A stretch of DNA of 64,000 nucleotides from Vibrio penaeicida (GCF_002933855.1 NZ_BFAQ01000042.1:8911-72910), one strand, 5' to 3'. Positions 1 to 9,184 are shown, counted from the stretch's first letter. Translations and numbers: made by a program. Notes: generated by a model not told the origin, from the sequence alone.

Positions 1-87
1 ATTCTTGATTTAGAACCACTAAATCTTCATATCGGTGCCTTGACTGAAAATCAAGCAATTCTCGCTGAACCTAGCACCTTGAGGTAA
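1..87 (+). CDS. 3' end of an unidentified protein (partial)
   Basis: An open frame enters from the left edge and ends at TAA (85-87), giving a 28-residue tail that finishes AEPSTLR. The frame is open from base 1. Nothing in the tail identifies a family, so I give no function. The stop codon lies within the first copy of a 10-bp tandem repeat. Reality as coding is likely but not certain, because only 28 codons are visible. Confidence 0.45.
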   Translation: MLDLEPLNLHIGALTENQAILAEPSTLR

Positions 88-104
88 CTTGAGGTAACTT
101 GAGT
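78..104 (+). repeat. Short tandem repeat CTTGAGGTAA
   Basis: A 10-bp unit (CTTGAGGTAA) is present twice in full, followed by a partial third copy (CTTGAG). The first copy contains the TAA stop of the partial gene at the left edge. Possible replication-slippage product; no function apparent. Confidence 0.7.
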
Positions 105-140
105 ATAAGTAACTTTAAAGAATAAAGTGGTTTCAAAGAA

Positions 141-884
141 ATGGAATTCAGGCATCAATATATAAACGTATCTCATTTTAATCGTGTATTCGTCATTGGC
201 GATATTCACGGAAAACTCGGGCATTTAAAACATACATTACAGAATATCGATTTTAACCCTGATACCGATTTGCTTATTTCGGTTGGCGACCTTATCGATC
301 GGGGCTCGCAGTCAGCCGAAACTCTCCGTTATTACTCAGAAAACGACTGGTTTCTCTCCATTATTGGAAACCACGAACTTATGATGTCCAATGCGATGTC
401 TGTTTGGGAGCTGGAGAATAAGAACAAAGACCAAAGAAGGCTATTGGAGCTCTGGTGCAAAAACGGCGGCGATTGGGCGTTAGAAGAACCTATAGATACC
501 TTAAGAAGCTTACAGGCAATTGTCGAAGATATGCCTAGTGCCATCACTTGTCACCTCCCTGATGGAAGAAAAGTAGGCATAAGCCACGCACAACCTCACA
601 GCCTTGATTGGACAGAAATGCAGAACTGGCAAGGTAATATGCTAGAAAACCCAAGATGGATTTGGGGAAGAACTCGCATAAAAGGTGAGCCATCGGATCC
701 AGTTACGAACGTTGACTTCACCATTCATGGACACACAAGAAGCGACAAGGTAGTCCGCATCGCAAACAGCTACTTTATTGATACCGCATCGCGAAATGAC
801 TACACGGGAGAATTCACTCTGATTGAAATACTCTCTGGTGAATTTTTCTCAGGTATCACTTTGGAAGAATGGGAAGATTTATAG
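141..884 (+). CDS. PPP-family metallophosphoesterase (Ser/Thr phosphatase-like)
   Basis: A 247-residue calcineurin-like phosphoesterase. The three metal-site signatures are intact: GDIHG at residues 20-24, GDLIDRG at 49-55 and GNHE at 76-79. A later IHGHTRS near residue 195 supplies further metal-binding histidines. Size and motifs match bacterial PrpA/PphA-type protein phosphatases and related diadenosine-tetraphosphatase-like enzymes; the sequence alone does not decide between them. There is no signal peptide, so it should be cytosolic. It is a single gene ahead of an unrelated secreted protein, and no partner kinase is visible. Confidence 0.85.
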   Translation: MEFRHQYINVSHFNRVFVIGDIHGKLGHLKHTLQNIDFNPDTDLLISVGDLIDRGSQSAETLRYYSENDWFLSIIGNHELMMSNAMSVWELENKNKDQRRLLELWCKNGGDWALEEPIDTLRSLQAIVEDMPSAITCHLPDGRKVGISHAQPHSLDWTEMQNWQGNMLENPRWIWGRTRIKGEPSDPVTNVDFTIHGHTRSDKVVRIANSYFIDTASRNDYTGEFTLIEILSGEFFSGITLEEWEDL

Positions 885-959
885 ATCACTTTATTAAATA
901 AATAACTCAATTTTCATACTGTTCACTTCATTTTCTTGGCATAAGCTTAATTTAACAAG

Positions 960-975
960 AGGGTCAGTAGACCTA
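960..975 (+). repeat. Copy 1 (diverged) of the AGGGTC palindromic repeat
   Basis: AGGGTCAGTAGACCTA, upstream of the secreted-protein gene at 1003. Read on the opposite strand it is close to TTAGGGTCTGYTGACCCTA, seen in better form at 7717 and 22937. It is a short stem-loop-forming repeat with one arm imperfect. Confidence 0.5.
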
Positions 976-1002
976 AAGGAAGCAATGCTAAAGGAATGAA
1001 TA

Positions 1003-1461
1003 ATGAAATTAAAATATCTACTTGTGACGCTGGCTTGTACTCTATCTTTTCAGATTGCCGCTAAGCCTAGCGTTAACGATATGCAGCAATGTCAGGCTCT
1101 GATTGATTTTCTTGAACAAAAACTCGCTACCCCACCAGCAAAATACAAATCCGATCTCGTCGAGACAGCAAAGCTGGGATTGGTGAAATACGACAACTAC
1201 ATTCAAAGTGACATTGTCACACCTGGCTTAGTCGAATTTAACGGCGGCGACAAAGCAAAAGCCACAGAAATGCAGAAACAAGTGGATGCGTTTAAATCCT
1301 CCCTAACGAAAGCATTAAACCAAAAATACTCCCAACCTGGGCTGTTTATGGACCAAGTCGTGGCATTAAATGAATGCACAAAAAAAGCCGTGCCTTCTGG
1401 TGAGGCTTTAGACGACCTAAAACGTTCAATGGAAGCGTTGATTGCTTTAGTACAAAGCTAA
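1003..1461 (+). CDS. Small secreted protein, unknown function
   Basis: A 152-residue protein with a clear Sec signal peptide (basic MKLK start, hydrophobic core, cleavage probably after ...QIAA near residue 20). The mature part is hydrophilic and mostly helical in character. It has two cysteines, in MQQCQAL and NECTKK, that could form one disulphide after export. I do not recognise the family. It is followed after 22 bases by the convergent 3' end of the region 2 operon, so it is a single transcription unit. Periplasmic location is inferred from the signal only. Confidence 0.75.
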   Translation: MKLKYLLVTLACTLSFQIAAKPSVNDMQQCQALIDFLEQKLATPPAKYKSDLVETAKLGLVKYDNYIQSDIVTPGLVEFNGGDKAKATEMQKQVDAFKSSLTKALNQKYSQPGLFMDQVVALNECTKKAVPSGEALDDLKRSMEALIALVQS

Positions 1462-1483
1462 GTATGGTGTAAGAGTTTGACGC

Positions 1484-2593
1484 TCATAATATTTGAAGCG
1501 TAGAGTTCTCAATAAAATCCCAGTCCAGTTCCGCACCCAGCCCTGCCGTTTCTGGCAGGTTGGCGTAGCCATTTTCAATCGGCAATGCTTGCTTCAAACC
1601 AAACGCGAACGTCTTGGTTGGGTACAATAGTTCAACATACGTTGTATTGCTGATTGCCGCCGCCACATGCATATTCATCAACTCCAATGGATGAAAAATC
1701 GTCGTATGCAATTCACAATTCAAATGAAAAGATTCCGCTAAGTTTGCTGTTTTAAGAACTCCAGTAATACCACCCGACCATGACACGTCTGCTCTTACGG
1801 CGTCGTAAACACCAGTAGACAATGCTTCCGCGACGGAATAAGGGTGATGCGGTAATACCTCTGCACCAACGATGGGAATAGACACCTTCGATTTCAGCTT
1901 TTTCAGCGCGGTAAATGACTCATCGGGTAAAGGCTCTTCCAACCACGCATAGTTCAACGCCTCCAACCCTTTAGCAAACTCCACTGCTTCTAAAAGTGAA
2001 TATGATGCAACCGGATCGGACATAAGTGTGAAACCCTCACCAACCGCTTCACGAACTGCTCTGTGGATCTCCAAATCTTCACGCATGTTGTTACCCGGAG
2101 GGTGAATTTTGTATGCATGATACCCAGCCTTTTTTACTGCCAGCGCTTCTTTCTTATATGCTTCGGTTGTGGGCAACACCAGCGACGAAGTGTAAACAGG
2201 CACGCGCTGCCTTGAACCACCGATGTAGCGCCATAAAGGCTGCCCCGCATGCTGCGCGCCTAAAAGCCATAAGCAGCAATCGAAGGGACCATAACTGTAC
2301 ATAGGCAAATGATGCCACCAACGGTTAAGTACCCGAAATTCTTGCCACAACTTTTCTCGGTCAAGCGCGTTTTTGCCAATTAGGTGTGTTGGCATGCTCG
2401 ATGCTGCAAGGTGTCCGGCACCTAATGCTGACTTTCCTGCAAAGCCAAACATGGACGCGTTCAGCCCACATTCGGTTGTGAGTGTAACCACAAGAAAGTT
2501 CAACGCCTCTGATTTTCCTGCTTTCTTTAACGAGTGCGCGTTCATAGCTGTGTCTGTTTGACAGCAGCGTATTTCGACCTGCGTGATGATCAT
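1484..2593 (-). CDS. Enolase-superfamily (mandelate racemase/muconate lactonizing) enzyme
   Basis: 369 residues, the usual length for MR/MLE enzymes. Metal ligands are visible as D193 (MSDPV), E219 (WLEEP) and E245 (GAEVL). The base on the second barrel strand reads K162-I-H164, not the common KxK. The opposite-face dyad candidates are D269 and H296 (ELHTT). This fits an acid-sugar dehydratase or epimerase that abstracts the proton alpha to a carboxylate. It is the last gene of the region 2 operon, after a UxaA-type lyase and an RraA-type aldolase, so a role in hydroxy-acid or sugar-acid breakdown is likely. The exact substrate cannot be read from sequence. Confidence 0.85.
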   Translation of the reverse strand: MIITQVEIRCCQTDTAMNAHSLKKAGKSEALNFLVVTLTTECGLNASMFGFAGKSALGAGHLAASSMPTHLIGKNALDREKLWQEFRVLNRWWHHLPMYSYGPFDCCLWLLGAQHAGQPLWRYIGGSRQRVPVYTSSLVLPTTEAYKKEALAVKKAGYHAYKIHPPGNNMREDLEIHRAVREAVGEGFTLMSDPVASYSLLEAVEFAKGLEALNYAWLEEPLPDESFTALKKLKSKVSIPIVGAEVLPHHPYSVAEALSTGVYDAVRADVSWSGGITGVLKTANLAESFHLNCELHTTIFHPLELMNMHVAAAISNTTYVELLYPTKTFAFGLKQALPIENGYANLPETAGLGAELDWDFIENSTLQIL

Positions 2594-2611
2594 GATTGTT
2601 ACCGCGATATG

Positions 2612-2630
2612 TTAGGGTCTGTTATCCAGA
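2612..2630 (+). repeat. Copy 2 (half-degenerate) of the TTAGGGTC palindromic repeat
   Basis: TTAGGGTCTGTTATCCAGA in the 44-bp gap between two genes of the minus-strand operon. The left arm matches the intact copies at 7717 and 22937; the right arm is diverged. Confidence 0.5.
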
Positions 2631-2637
2631 GTTAAGG

Positions 2638-3828
2638 TTACTTATAGGTAATTAAGCATTCCGCATGACCCAGAGCTTCTGATTTGGTTTGCTGTCCTTG
2701 AGCAACAGAAATAACGAGAGCGGTAATCTCATTTGCAACGAAATCTAACGTTGTACCTTCCAAGATCTTTCCGGCATTTATATCCATATCACTCGACATT
2801 CGGCTGTAAGTTTCAGGGTTTGCACAAATTTTAATGACAGGTGAAATCGCGCTGCCAACTACCGATCCTCGCCCAGTGGTAAACAACACCATATGGGCGC
2901 CACAGGCAATCAGTTCTGTGATTTCAGCGTTATCAGCGATATTGGGAAAGCCGAAGCGCACTTCTCCATCAGGTACTACATCCATTAGCCAAAGCCCTTT
3001 TTGACTAGGCAATTCAGCGGGCTTTATTATGCCTTCAATCGGGCGCGTACCACTTTTGGAATATGCCCCTAAAGACTTTTCTTCAATGGTAGTCAGCCCG
3101 CCATCCGCATTACCCGGTGCAAAGCTCGCAAAACCAAGCGTACTATAATAACGCGCCGCCTTATCAACTGAATCGACAAGCGCTTTTGAAATCTCAGGTG
3201 TAGCACCACGTTGGCTCATGTGCGTTTCACAACCTATCAGCTCACCTGTTTCTTCAAAAATGCAGGTTGCCCCCATATCCACCAGCTGATCAAAACTTAA
3301 CCCTACTGCCGGATTCGCTGATATACCTGAAGTTCCGTCAGAGCCACCACAAATAGTCGCAACGGAAAGCTCACTGATATCCATATTTACTTTGGTTTCA
3401 GATGCCAAAATATCCATGACACCCGTAACCCACTCAACCCCTATATCGATGGCGTTTTGCGTACCACCCACTTCTTGAATACTGATGGTGCGTGAAGGTC
3501 TACCACTGGATCTGACCAATTTATCCAGCTTTTCCCTATTCATGCTCTCACAGCCAAGAGAAACAAACAGAACAGCACCAACATTTGGATGAGTTGCAAG
3601 CCCAGACAAAACACGTTCCGCGTGTGAGTTAGGATAACAACCTGGAAAGCCAACCTCATGCACTAAGCCCGGAGCTAAGTCTTCGAAGTGGCGAACAATT
3701 TTGCTCACTACAAAATGACTGCACTCCACCAAATATGCCACCATAATTTGATTGCGAATCCCTTTTCGCCCATCGCTTCTCAAATAACCTTGCAAATGAA
3801 CTTGGGGACTCGATACGGCTTTACTCAT
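2638..3828 (-). CDS. UxaA-type lyase, large subunit (altronate dehydratase / sulfolactate sulfo-lyase beta-like)
   Basis: A 396-residue protein matching the C-terminal catalytic part of altronate/galactarate dehydratases. It opens with GYLRSDGRKGIRN (about residues 14-26) and has conserved cysteines in GFPGCYPNS and SLGCESM that fit iron or Fe-S binding in this family. The E. coli enzyme is one fused chain of about 495 residues. Here the SAF domain is a separate upstream gene overlapping by 8 bp, the arrangement of SuyAB (R-sulfolactate sulfo-lyase) and of many annotated split UxaA proteins. It should eliminate water, or possibly sulfite, from a hydroxy acid. Context (RraA aldolase, MR/MLE) fits a sugar acid at least as well as sulfolactate. 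Confidence 0.8.
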   Translation of the reverse strand: MSKAVSSPQVHLQGYLRSDGRKGIRNQIMVAYLVECSHFVVSKIVRHFEDLAPGLVHEVGFPGCYPNSHAERVLSGLATHPNVGAVLFVSLGCESMNREKLDKLVRSSGRPSRTISIQEVGGTQNAIDIGVEWVTGVMDILASETKVNMDISELSVATICGGSDGTSGISANPAVGLSFDQLVDMGATCIFEETGELIGCETHMSQRGATPEISKALVDSVDKAARYYSTLGFASFAPGNADGGLTTIEEKSLGAYSKSGTRPIEGIIKPAELPSQKGLWLMDVVPDGEVRFGFPNIADNAEITELIACGAHMVLFTTGRGSVVGSAISPVIKICANPETYSRMSSDMDINAGKILEGTTLDFVANEITALVISVAQGQQTKSEALGHAECLITYK

Positions 3829-4120
3829 GAGTGTGCCCTCCTCTTTGATGCGATGGGATGTATTGACTATGTAGGTTATGAGTATGAATTAACTCCCCCG
3901 CTTCTACATCGGCACTGCACTGCCCGATTGGCACGCCATATTTAATGATTAACGTACCCTTTTTTAATGCTAATCGCGCAATCTTAAACCCTACAGGCGT
4001 CGGTTGTTTAACCTCAATAGCCTGCTCAGATCCTTCCATCGATACGACTTCTTTCTGGCGTAATTCCCGACAAGCAATCAACACATTGTCGTCCTCTTTA
4101 AGCAAAATCACCGACGCCAT
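3821..4120 (-). CDS. UxaA-type lyase, small SAF-domain subunit
   Basis: 99 residues matching the N-terminal SAF domain of altronate dehydratase, or SuyA. The GVPIGQCSADVEAGELIHTHN segment of the family is represented here by GVPIGQCSADVEAG and the following IHTHN. Its start shares one base with the stop of the RraA gene (TAATG), and its end overlaps the large-subunit start by 8 bp, so translation is coupled and a complex of both chains is expected. Alone it has no catalytic centre. Confidence 0.82.
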   Translation of the reverse strand: MASVILLKEDDNVLIACRELRQKEVVSMEGSEQAIEVKQPTPVGFKIARLALKKGTLIIKYGVPIGQCSADVEAGELIHTHNLHSQYIPSHQRGGHTHE

Positions 4121-4788
4121 TAGAACTTACCGTATTGCAAATAGGCTTCCTGAGCATCCATCCCATCAAGAATTGCGCTGCGCACTTTGTTCTCTACCTT
4201 AGTGGATGCATACGCGGCTTCGGCCACTGATTTAGCAATGGATTTAGGGATGATAATGGCACCATCGTCATCGGCGAGTAAGTAATCGCCAGGAGAAATA
4301 GTGACACCGCCAATTTCAATCGCAACGTCAAACCCGACGGGTTTCCAATACCCAACAATGTCTTCGGGTGTATAGAATCGGTGCCAGAGCTGAAAACCGA
4401 TTCTACGAATAAACCCAGTATCTCTTGCTCCGCCATCCACTAAGCAACCCAGAACACCCTTGTGTTGCAGAGTTTCTGCCGAAAGCTCCCCCATGTGGGC
4501 AACCTTGTTATCATTAGGCTGACATACCCAAATATGCCCGGGCTTTGCTTTGGAAAGTAACCCCGTCCATTCCAGCAAACTCTGATGACCATCCATTGTT
4601 TGATCAACTTCTCCCTGAATGGTGAACACGGGTCCGGCTAAGACTTGATCCGTAATAAGAGGGCGCAATTCACGAGGCAAAACGTAGTTCGTTATACCTT
4701 CTCCTCGCATTACGTCATTGACCACGCCGGTATAACATTGTTTAAGCAACTCTGTAATTTCATCTTGTTCGCTGATATGGCTTGTCAT
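4120..4788 (-). CDS. RraA-family aldolase / decarboxylase
   Basis: 222 residues of the RraA fold. The active-site signature is intact: G100-E101 (MGELSAETL) and DGGARD with R122 and D123, which bind the pyruvate-like part of the substrate and the divalent metal in 4-hydroxy-4-methyl-2-oxoglutarate aldolases. Family members are aldolases or oxaloacetate decarboxylases; the RNase E inhibitor of enterobacteria is a side branch. Next to a dehydratase operon it probably cleaves a 2-keto-hydroxy acid and releases pyruvate or a similar keto acid. Substrate is inferred only. Confidence 0.82.
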   Translation of the reverse strand: MTSHISEQDEITELLKQCYTGVVNDVMRGEGITNYVLPRELRPLITDQVLAGPVFTIQGEVDQTMDGHQSLLEWTGLLSKAKPGHIWVCQPNDNKVAHMGELSAETLQHKGVLGCLVDGGARDTGFIRRIGFQLWHRFYTPEDIVGYWKPVGFDVAIEIGGVTISPGDYLLADDDGAIIIPKSIAKSVAEAAYASTKVENKVRSAILDGMDAQEAYLQYGKF

Positions 4789-4790
4789 GA

Positions 4791-5912
4791 TTACTCTCCG
4801 TGAGGGCTATCAGATAAAAGGGACTGCTCGGTTCCTTTGTCAAAGAGATGAATACGATCCAACCCGATAGCAAATTCCAAACGCTCCCCGTTTCTTACAT
4901 CCCTCGGGCTTAACATTTTCGATTGAACTTCTTTCTGTCCTATTTGCACAAACAAAATGGTCTCTGTGCCTTGCGGTTCAGAAATGATGACACTTTCATG
5001 AAAAGGAGAACTTTGCGCGCCACTCTCCATACCATGCCCAACTGGGTAGAGATCGTCCGGTCGGATACCTACCACGATTTTTTGTTCATGGGTCACTTTG
5101 CCTAAAAAGCGTTCCGGTAGTTCAACCTCGTGCGCACCTTCCAAATGCAACAGCCATTTCCCATTTTGCTCATAGGCGATGGCATCGATCATGTTCATTG
5201 GCGGGCTTCCGATAAAAGAAGCCACAAACATGTTGGTAGGCGCATGGAAGATCTCCATAGGCGAGCCAATCTGCTCTATGTAGCCATCTCGCATCACCAC
5301 CACTCTGTCGGCCAATGTCATGGCTTCGACCTGATCGTGAGTCACGTACACGACGGTTGTTTTAACCGTTTGGTGGAGCTTTTTAATCTCGGTACGCATC
5401 TGTACGCGCAGCTTTGCATCTAAGTTCGACAGAGGCTCATCGAACAAAAACACATCTGGCGTGCGCACAATGGCTCGTCCCATAGCAACCCGTTGACGTT
5501 GCCCGCCTGAAAGTTCAGCAGGCATCCTATCCATCAAACTGTCTAGCCCTAGAATCTCGGCCGCGTTTTGTACTCGCTTTTCGATTTCAGACTCTTCTAT
5601 GTTGGATATTTTCAACCCGAAACCTAAGTTCTCTTCCACCGTCATGTGTGGGTATAGTGCGTAACTCTGAAACACCATGGAGATGTTTCTGTCCCTTGGT
5701 GGCAAATCGTTAACGACCCGATCACCGATCACAACGTCACCGCTTGTGATTCCTTCCAACCCAGCAATGATTCTTAAAGTGGTCGACTTTCCGCAGCCAG
5801 ACGGACCAACCAAAACCACGAATTCATTGTGTTTGATATCCAAATCGACACCATGAACTACTTCAGTTTTGCCGTATCTTTTCACTACCTTGTTCAGCTT
5901 TACGTCAGCCAT
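4791..5912 (-). CDS. ABC transporter ATP-binding protein (MalK/UgpC type)
   Basis: 373 residues. Walker A GPSGCGKST at about 36-44, Q-loop FQSYALYPH at 81-89, LSGGQ at 134-138 and Walker B FLFDEP at 155-160. A C-terminal TOBE-like regulatory domain follows (about residue 240 onward, with GIRPDDLYPVG). This is the CUT1 (sugar/polyol/sugar-acid) subclass. It sits directly after two permease genes and shares their operon, so it should energise that importer. CUT1 ATPases can be shared among importers, so it may serve others too. Confidence 0.93.
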   Translation of the reverse strand: MADVKLNKVVKRYGKTEVVHGVDLDIKHNEFVVLVGPSGCGKSTTLRIIAGLEGITSGDVVIGDRVVNDLPPRDRNISMVFQSYALYPHMTVEENLGFGLKISNIEESEIEKRVQNAAEILGLDSLMDRMPAELSGGQRQRVAMGRAIVRTPDVFLFDEPLSNLDAKLRVQMRTEIKKLHQTVKTTVVYVTHDQVEAMTLADRVVVMRDGYIEQIGSPMEIFHAPTNMFVASFIGSPPMNMIDAIAYEQNGKWLLHLEGAHEVELPERFLGKVTHEQKIVVGIRPDDLYPVGHGMESGAQSSPFHESVIISEPQGTETILFVQIGQKEVQSKMLSPRDVRNGERLEFAIGLDRIHLFDKGTEQSLLSDSPHGE

Positions 5913-5918
5913 AGATGT

Positions 5919-6779
5919 TTATCCTTTTACACCACCAAATGTCAGCCCTGAAATCAGGTGCTTTTGAACTAAAAACGTAAGAATAAGTGCCGGAATAATA
6001 ATGATTACTGCCATGGCACACATACCTGCCCAGTCAATCGTAAATTGAGCCGTAAAATCCATTAACCCAACGGGCAACGTTTTACTGTCTGTGGAACGTG
6101 TAAGCTGGCTCGCCAATGCGTATTCGTTCCAAGAGGTTAGGAAGGCAAAAATACCTGCCGAAGCCAAACCCGATTTCGCTAAAGGAAACTCAATTTTCCA
6201 AAACGCTTGCCAACGGGTACAACCATCGACTTGTGCGGCTTCCGATAAGTCTTTCGGTATTTGTCGGAAAAAACCGTCAATCAGCCAAATCGTGAATGGC
6301 ACATTCAAAGCGACATACACCAAAATCACCCCAAATTGCGTGTCTATCCAACCGAGCTTGCTCCATAGAATGAACACCGGCAGGCTGAGGGCGATCCCAG
6401 GTATGGTTCGCGAGAGCATCAAGCCCAAAAACAGAGCGTCTTTCCCTTTAAATCGATATCGAGCAAAAGCGTACCCGCCAGCAATACCAATCAAGATAGC
6501 GATGACGGTACTGGTTATCGCGATGATCAGCGAGTTCATAAAGTAGCTGCCAACCGGAATCGCGATTTGGTCTACCCCAACTCCGAGTATCGACATGAAA
6601 TTGGACAAGCCAAATTCTTGCGGAATCCACACTGGAGGCTTAGCTAAGATCTCTCCATTCGGCCGAAAAGCTGAAAAAATGACCCATACCCCGGGGATAC
6701 ACATTAGGGAAATCAGTACGAATACCCCAACTCGAACTGCCAACTTCTGGAGTGTGACGCGTGTTGATGCCAAGATCAT
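5919..6779 (-). CDS. ABC transporter inner-membrane permease (MalG/UgpE type)
   Basis: 286 residues with six predicted membrane segments. The EAA loop that docks the ATPase is visible as SEAAQVDGCTRWQAFWKI in the second half. The chain ends ISGLTFGGVKG, typical of MalG-like permeases. Its start overlaps the previous permease by 4 bp. It forms the channel together with the 6776-7693 product. Confidence 0.92.
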   Translation of the reverse strand: MILASTRVTLQKLAVRVGVFVLISLMCIPGVWVIFSAFRPNGEILAKPPVWIPQEFGLSNFMSILGVGVDQIAIPVGSYFMNSLIIAITSTVIAILIGIAGGYAFARYRFKGKDALFLGLMLSRTIPGIALSLPVFILWSKLGWIDTQFGVILVYVALNVPFTIWLIDGFFRQIPKDLSEAAQVDGCTRWQAFWKIEFPLAKSGLASAGIFAFLTSWNEYALASQLTRSTDSKTLPVGLMDFTAQFTIDWAGMCAMAVIIIIPALILTFLVQKHLISGLTFGGVKG

Positions 6780-7693
6780 TGTGCACCTCCCATAAAGCGA
6801 CGAGCCGCCATTAATTTACGAAAGAAATAGAAGGTAAAGGCGATAGAAAGCAGAATCGATACATACGCCATCGCATTGGCTTGCCCCATTTTCGCGTTGT
6901 CGTAGCCGACTCTCGCGATCAAAGTCCATAACAGTTCGGTTCGCCCCGCGGGTCCGCCTCCTGTCATCACATCGACAATATCGAACGCTCTCGCCACATC
7001 CAGTGAGCGAATCGTCATCGCAATGAAGATAAATGGCATTAAAAAGGGCAATGTTATGTGTCTAAATACCTGTATGGGTGAGCACCCATCGACTTTCGCT
7101 GCTTCAATTGGGTCTTGAGGCATAGCATATAGCCCCGCCAACAATAAAATGGCAAAGACGCTGGTACTCATCCAGATTTCAGCAATCATGATAGACATCA
7201 TGGCCAAGGTGCCATCAACCAGCCACGGGATCGCTTGATCTGTCCACCCTAGCGTTTGGAGTAAATTGTTTAAAATGCCTATGTTGTCGTTAAAAACAAA
7301 TTTGAACTGAAAACCTACCAATATTGGAGAAAACATCATTGGGAACATCATTACGGTACGTAATAGACGCTTTCCTTTGGTAATTTGGTTCACCAACAGG
7401 GCAATAACTAGCCCCAGTATTAGCTCCACATTTAAAACGATGGTTAAGAAAAACACCGTTCTTGCGAATACCCACCAGAAATCCGCGTCGGAAAATATTC
7501 GGCTGTAGTTTCTCAGCCCGATAAACTTCCAAAGTGTTTCAGGGCGAGTGATTTTGTATGGCGTAAAACTTGTGTACAGAGAGAATATAAGTGGTAACAA
7601 GACCACTACGAGTATGGTTACTATTGCTGGTAATAGCAGCATATAGGGAACCGACTCTTCTCGGTGGACAAAACGCCGAATTGCTCGAAACAT
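6776..7693 (-). CDS. ABC transporter inner-membrane permease (MalF/UgpA type)
   Basis: 305 residues with about six membrane segments and an EAA loop (IEAAKVDGCSPIQVFRHI). It is first of the two permeases, with a translational overlap to the second. The 95-bp gap to the upstream binding-protein gene carries a palindromic repeat and a GC-rich hairpin. This layout usually lets the binding protein be made in excess. Confidence 0.92.
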   Translation of the reverse strand: MFRAIRRFVHREESVPYMLLLPAIVTILVVVLLPLIFSLYTSFTPYKITRPETLWKFIGLRNYSRIFSDADFWWVFARTVFFLTIVLNVELILGLVIALLVNQITKGKRLLRTVMMFPMMFSPILVGFQFKFVFNDNIGILNNLLQTLGWTDQAIPWLVDGTLAMMSIMIAEIWMSTSVFAILLLAGLYAMPQDPIEAAKVDGCSPIQVFRHITLPFLMPFIFIAMTIRSLDVARAFDIVDVMTGGGPAGRTELLWTLIARVGYDNAKMGQANAMAYVSILLSIAFTFYFFRKLMAARRFMGGAQ

Positions 7694-7716
7694 ACCTATC
7701 CTTGTATTGGTTGAGA

Positions 7717-7735
7717 TTAGGGTCTGTTGACCCTA
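7717..7735 (+). repeat. Copy 3 (perfect stem) of the TTAGGGTC palindromic repeat
   Basis: TTAGGGTCTGTTGACCCTA: a 6-bp perfect stem (AGGGTC/GACCCT) with a TGTT loop, between the binding-protein and permease genes. One base differs from the copy at 22937-22955, about 15 kb away. Confidence 0.8.
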
Positions 7736-7743
7736 TTCAAGCT

Positions 7744-7764
7744 GGGTGGGTTGTTCCCCCACCC
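7744..7764 (-). other. Intercistronic hairpin after the binding-protein gene
   Basis: GGGTGGG (7744-7750) pairs with CCCACCC (7758-7764) across a 7-base loop. No T-run follows on the minus strand, so it is more likely an RNA-stabilising or partial-termination structure than a full terminator. It lies between the binding protein and the permeases. Confidence 0.55.
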
Positions 7765-7788
7765 TTATATGCTTATACCCCTACAGCC

Positions 7789-9108
7789 TTATAAGTAGCC
7801 TGCGTCTTCCATTACTTCGCGAGCACCTTCGGCTGCATCATCTAATGCTTCCTTCACGGTTTTATCGCCAACGACAGCCGCTTGAAGCTGTGGCCAAATT
7901 TGGTTAGATACTTCGATCCACTCCGGAATAAGAGGTGGTGTAAACGCATCTTCTGCCATGGACTCTTGGTAGGTTTCGAACACCTGAACCATGAAGTCGT
8001 TATTCATGGCGCGATTGGCTTCGATGATGTCTTGCCATACACGTTCACGAGTTGGGAGTAAGCCACGTCTCGCTTCAAGGATTTGCCCTTCGTAACTGGT
8101 CAAAAAGGTAATAAACGATGCTGCAGCTTGTTTGTTATCGCATGCTTCGGTAATCGAGAAAGTGTGAGACCCAGACCAACCCGTGCGCTTGCCACTCGAT
8201 CCTTTAGGTGCTTTCACCAAACCAATGTCGCCAGCCACTTTGGAGTTTTTCGGGTCGTTGAAAAACGCAGCCCAACCAGCCCAATCCAAATCTAACGCAA
8301 CAGTGCCAGAGGCAAATCCAAGCCCAGTATCATCCCATAAGTAGTTAGGCACCCCTGCTGGAACGGCTTTGGCTTCATACAAATCCACAAACCATTGCAA
8401 CGCTCGTTGCCCTGCTTCAGAGTTAAAGGTTGGGTTCCACTCTTTATCAAATAAGGCGCCGCCCTCTGCGACAAGCATTTCATAGAAACGCCCCGTTATC
8501 GCCTCATCTTTACCTACATACTGGGTGCCATAGAAGTTGGGTGGATCAGCAAAGAAAATTGCCTGATCTTTCACTTGGCTCCATGTTTCAGGTGGTGTTA
8601 GATCGTAGCCATACTTGGCTTTGAACTTAGACTTATTACCTTCGTCTTCAAACAGAGATTTCTTGTAGTAAAGGTTTGAGATATCACTGTGCCTTGGCAA
8701 CTGTACCAAGCGCCCATCTATAGTTCCGTGCTCAAGCGTAAGCCCCACAAACTCATCAAGTACATTTTTGTTGATCAGCTTACGAAGATCGGTGTAGATA
8801 GAGCCATACTGAGGGGCGAAGCTGGTATGGTTAGACGCCACACAGTAATTGATATTGTTCGCGGCGATGTCTTGCTTGATCTCGCGGTCTAACTCGAAGT
8901 GATTTTTACGCGAAAGCACGTCCACTTTCATACCCGTTTTCTTTTCCCACCTTGGAATCAAAGTGTAGAGAGGTTCATACTGCGCACCACCAATAAGCTT
9001 GACGCGAAGTACGTTGTCGTCTGCAGCATTCGCAGCCGAAGCAGCAGCGGTTAAACAAGCAATTCCAATTGCTTTAGTGAGTGTGTTCGATCCTAATAAA
9101 CGCTTCAT
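7789..9108 (-). CDS. ABC transporter extracellular solute-binding protein (family 1)
   Basis: 439 residues from the preferred start. Three in-frame ATGs lie close together; the one at 9108 (MKRLLGS) has a GGAGGA motif at proper distance, so I use it rather than 9120. A Sec signal peptide ends ...SAANA|AD near residue 28. The mature protein has the layout of sugar-binding proteins, with a WSGSHTFSI segment and a PEW motif near the C-terminus. It belongs with the two permeases and the ATPase. Ligand unknown; the neighbouring catabolic genes suggest a sugar or hydroxy acid. Confidence 0.9.
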   Translation of the reverse strand: MKRLLGSNTLTKAIGIACLTAAASAANAADDNVLRVKLIGGAQYEPLYTLIPRWEKKTGMKVDVLSRKNHFELDREIKQDIAANNINYCVASNHTSFAPQYGSIYTDLRKLINKNVLDEFVGLTLEHGTIDGRLVQLPRHSDISNLYYKKSLFEDEGNKSKFKAKYGYDLTPPETWSQVKDQAIFFADPPNFYGTQYVGKDEAITGRFYEMLVAEGGALFDKEWNPTFNSEAGQRALQWFVDLYEAKAVPAGVPNYLWDDTGLGFASGTVALDLDWAGWAAFFNDPKNSKVAGDIGLVKAPKGSSGKRTGWSGSHTFSITEACDNKQAAASFITFLTSYEGQILEARRGLLPTRERVWQDIIEANRAMNNDFMVQVFETYQESMAEDAFTPPLIPEWIEVSNQIWPQLQAAVVGDKTVKEALDDAAEGAREVMEDAGYL

Positions 9109-9184
9109 CATGTCCTCCATGACGCCGTTCTCCCTGTATTGAGAGCCGGCTAAAGATTAGTCGTATAGATTAAACTTACGTGAG

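Noticed and set aside
2638..4120. Calling the split lyase definitely SuyAB (sulfolactate degradation)
   Set aside because: No sulfite exporter, sulfite dehydrogenase or sulfolactate dehydrogenase genes nearby; UxaA-type activity on a sugar acid fits the context equally well.
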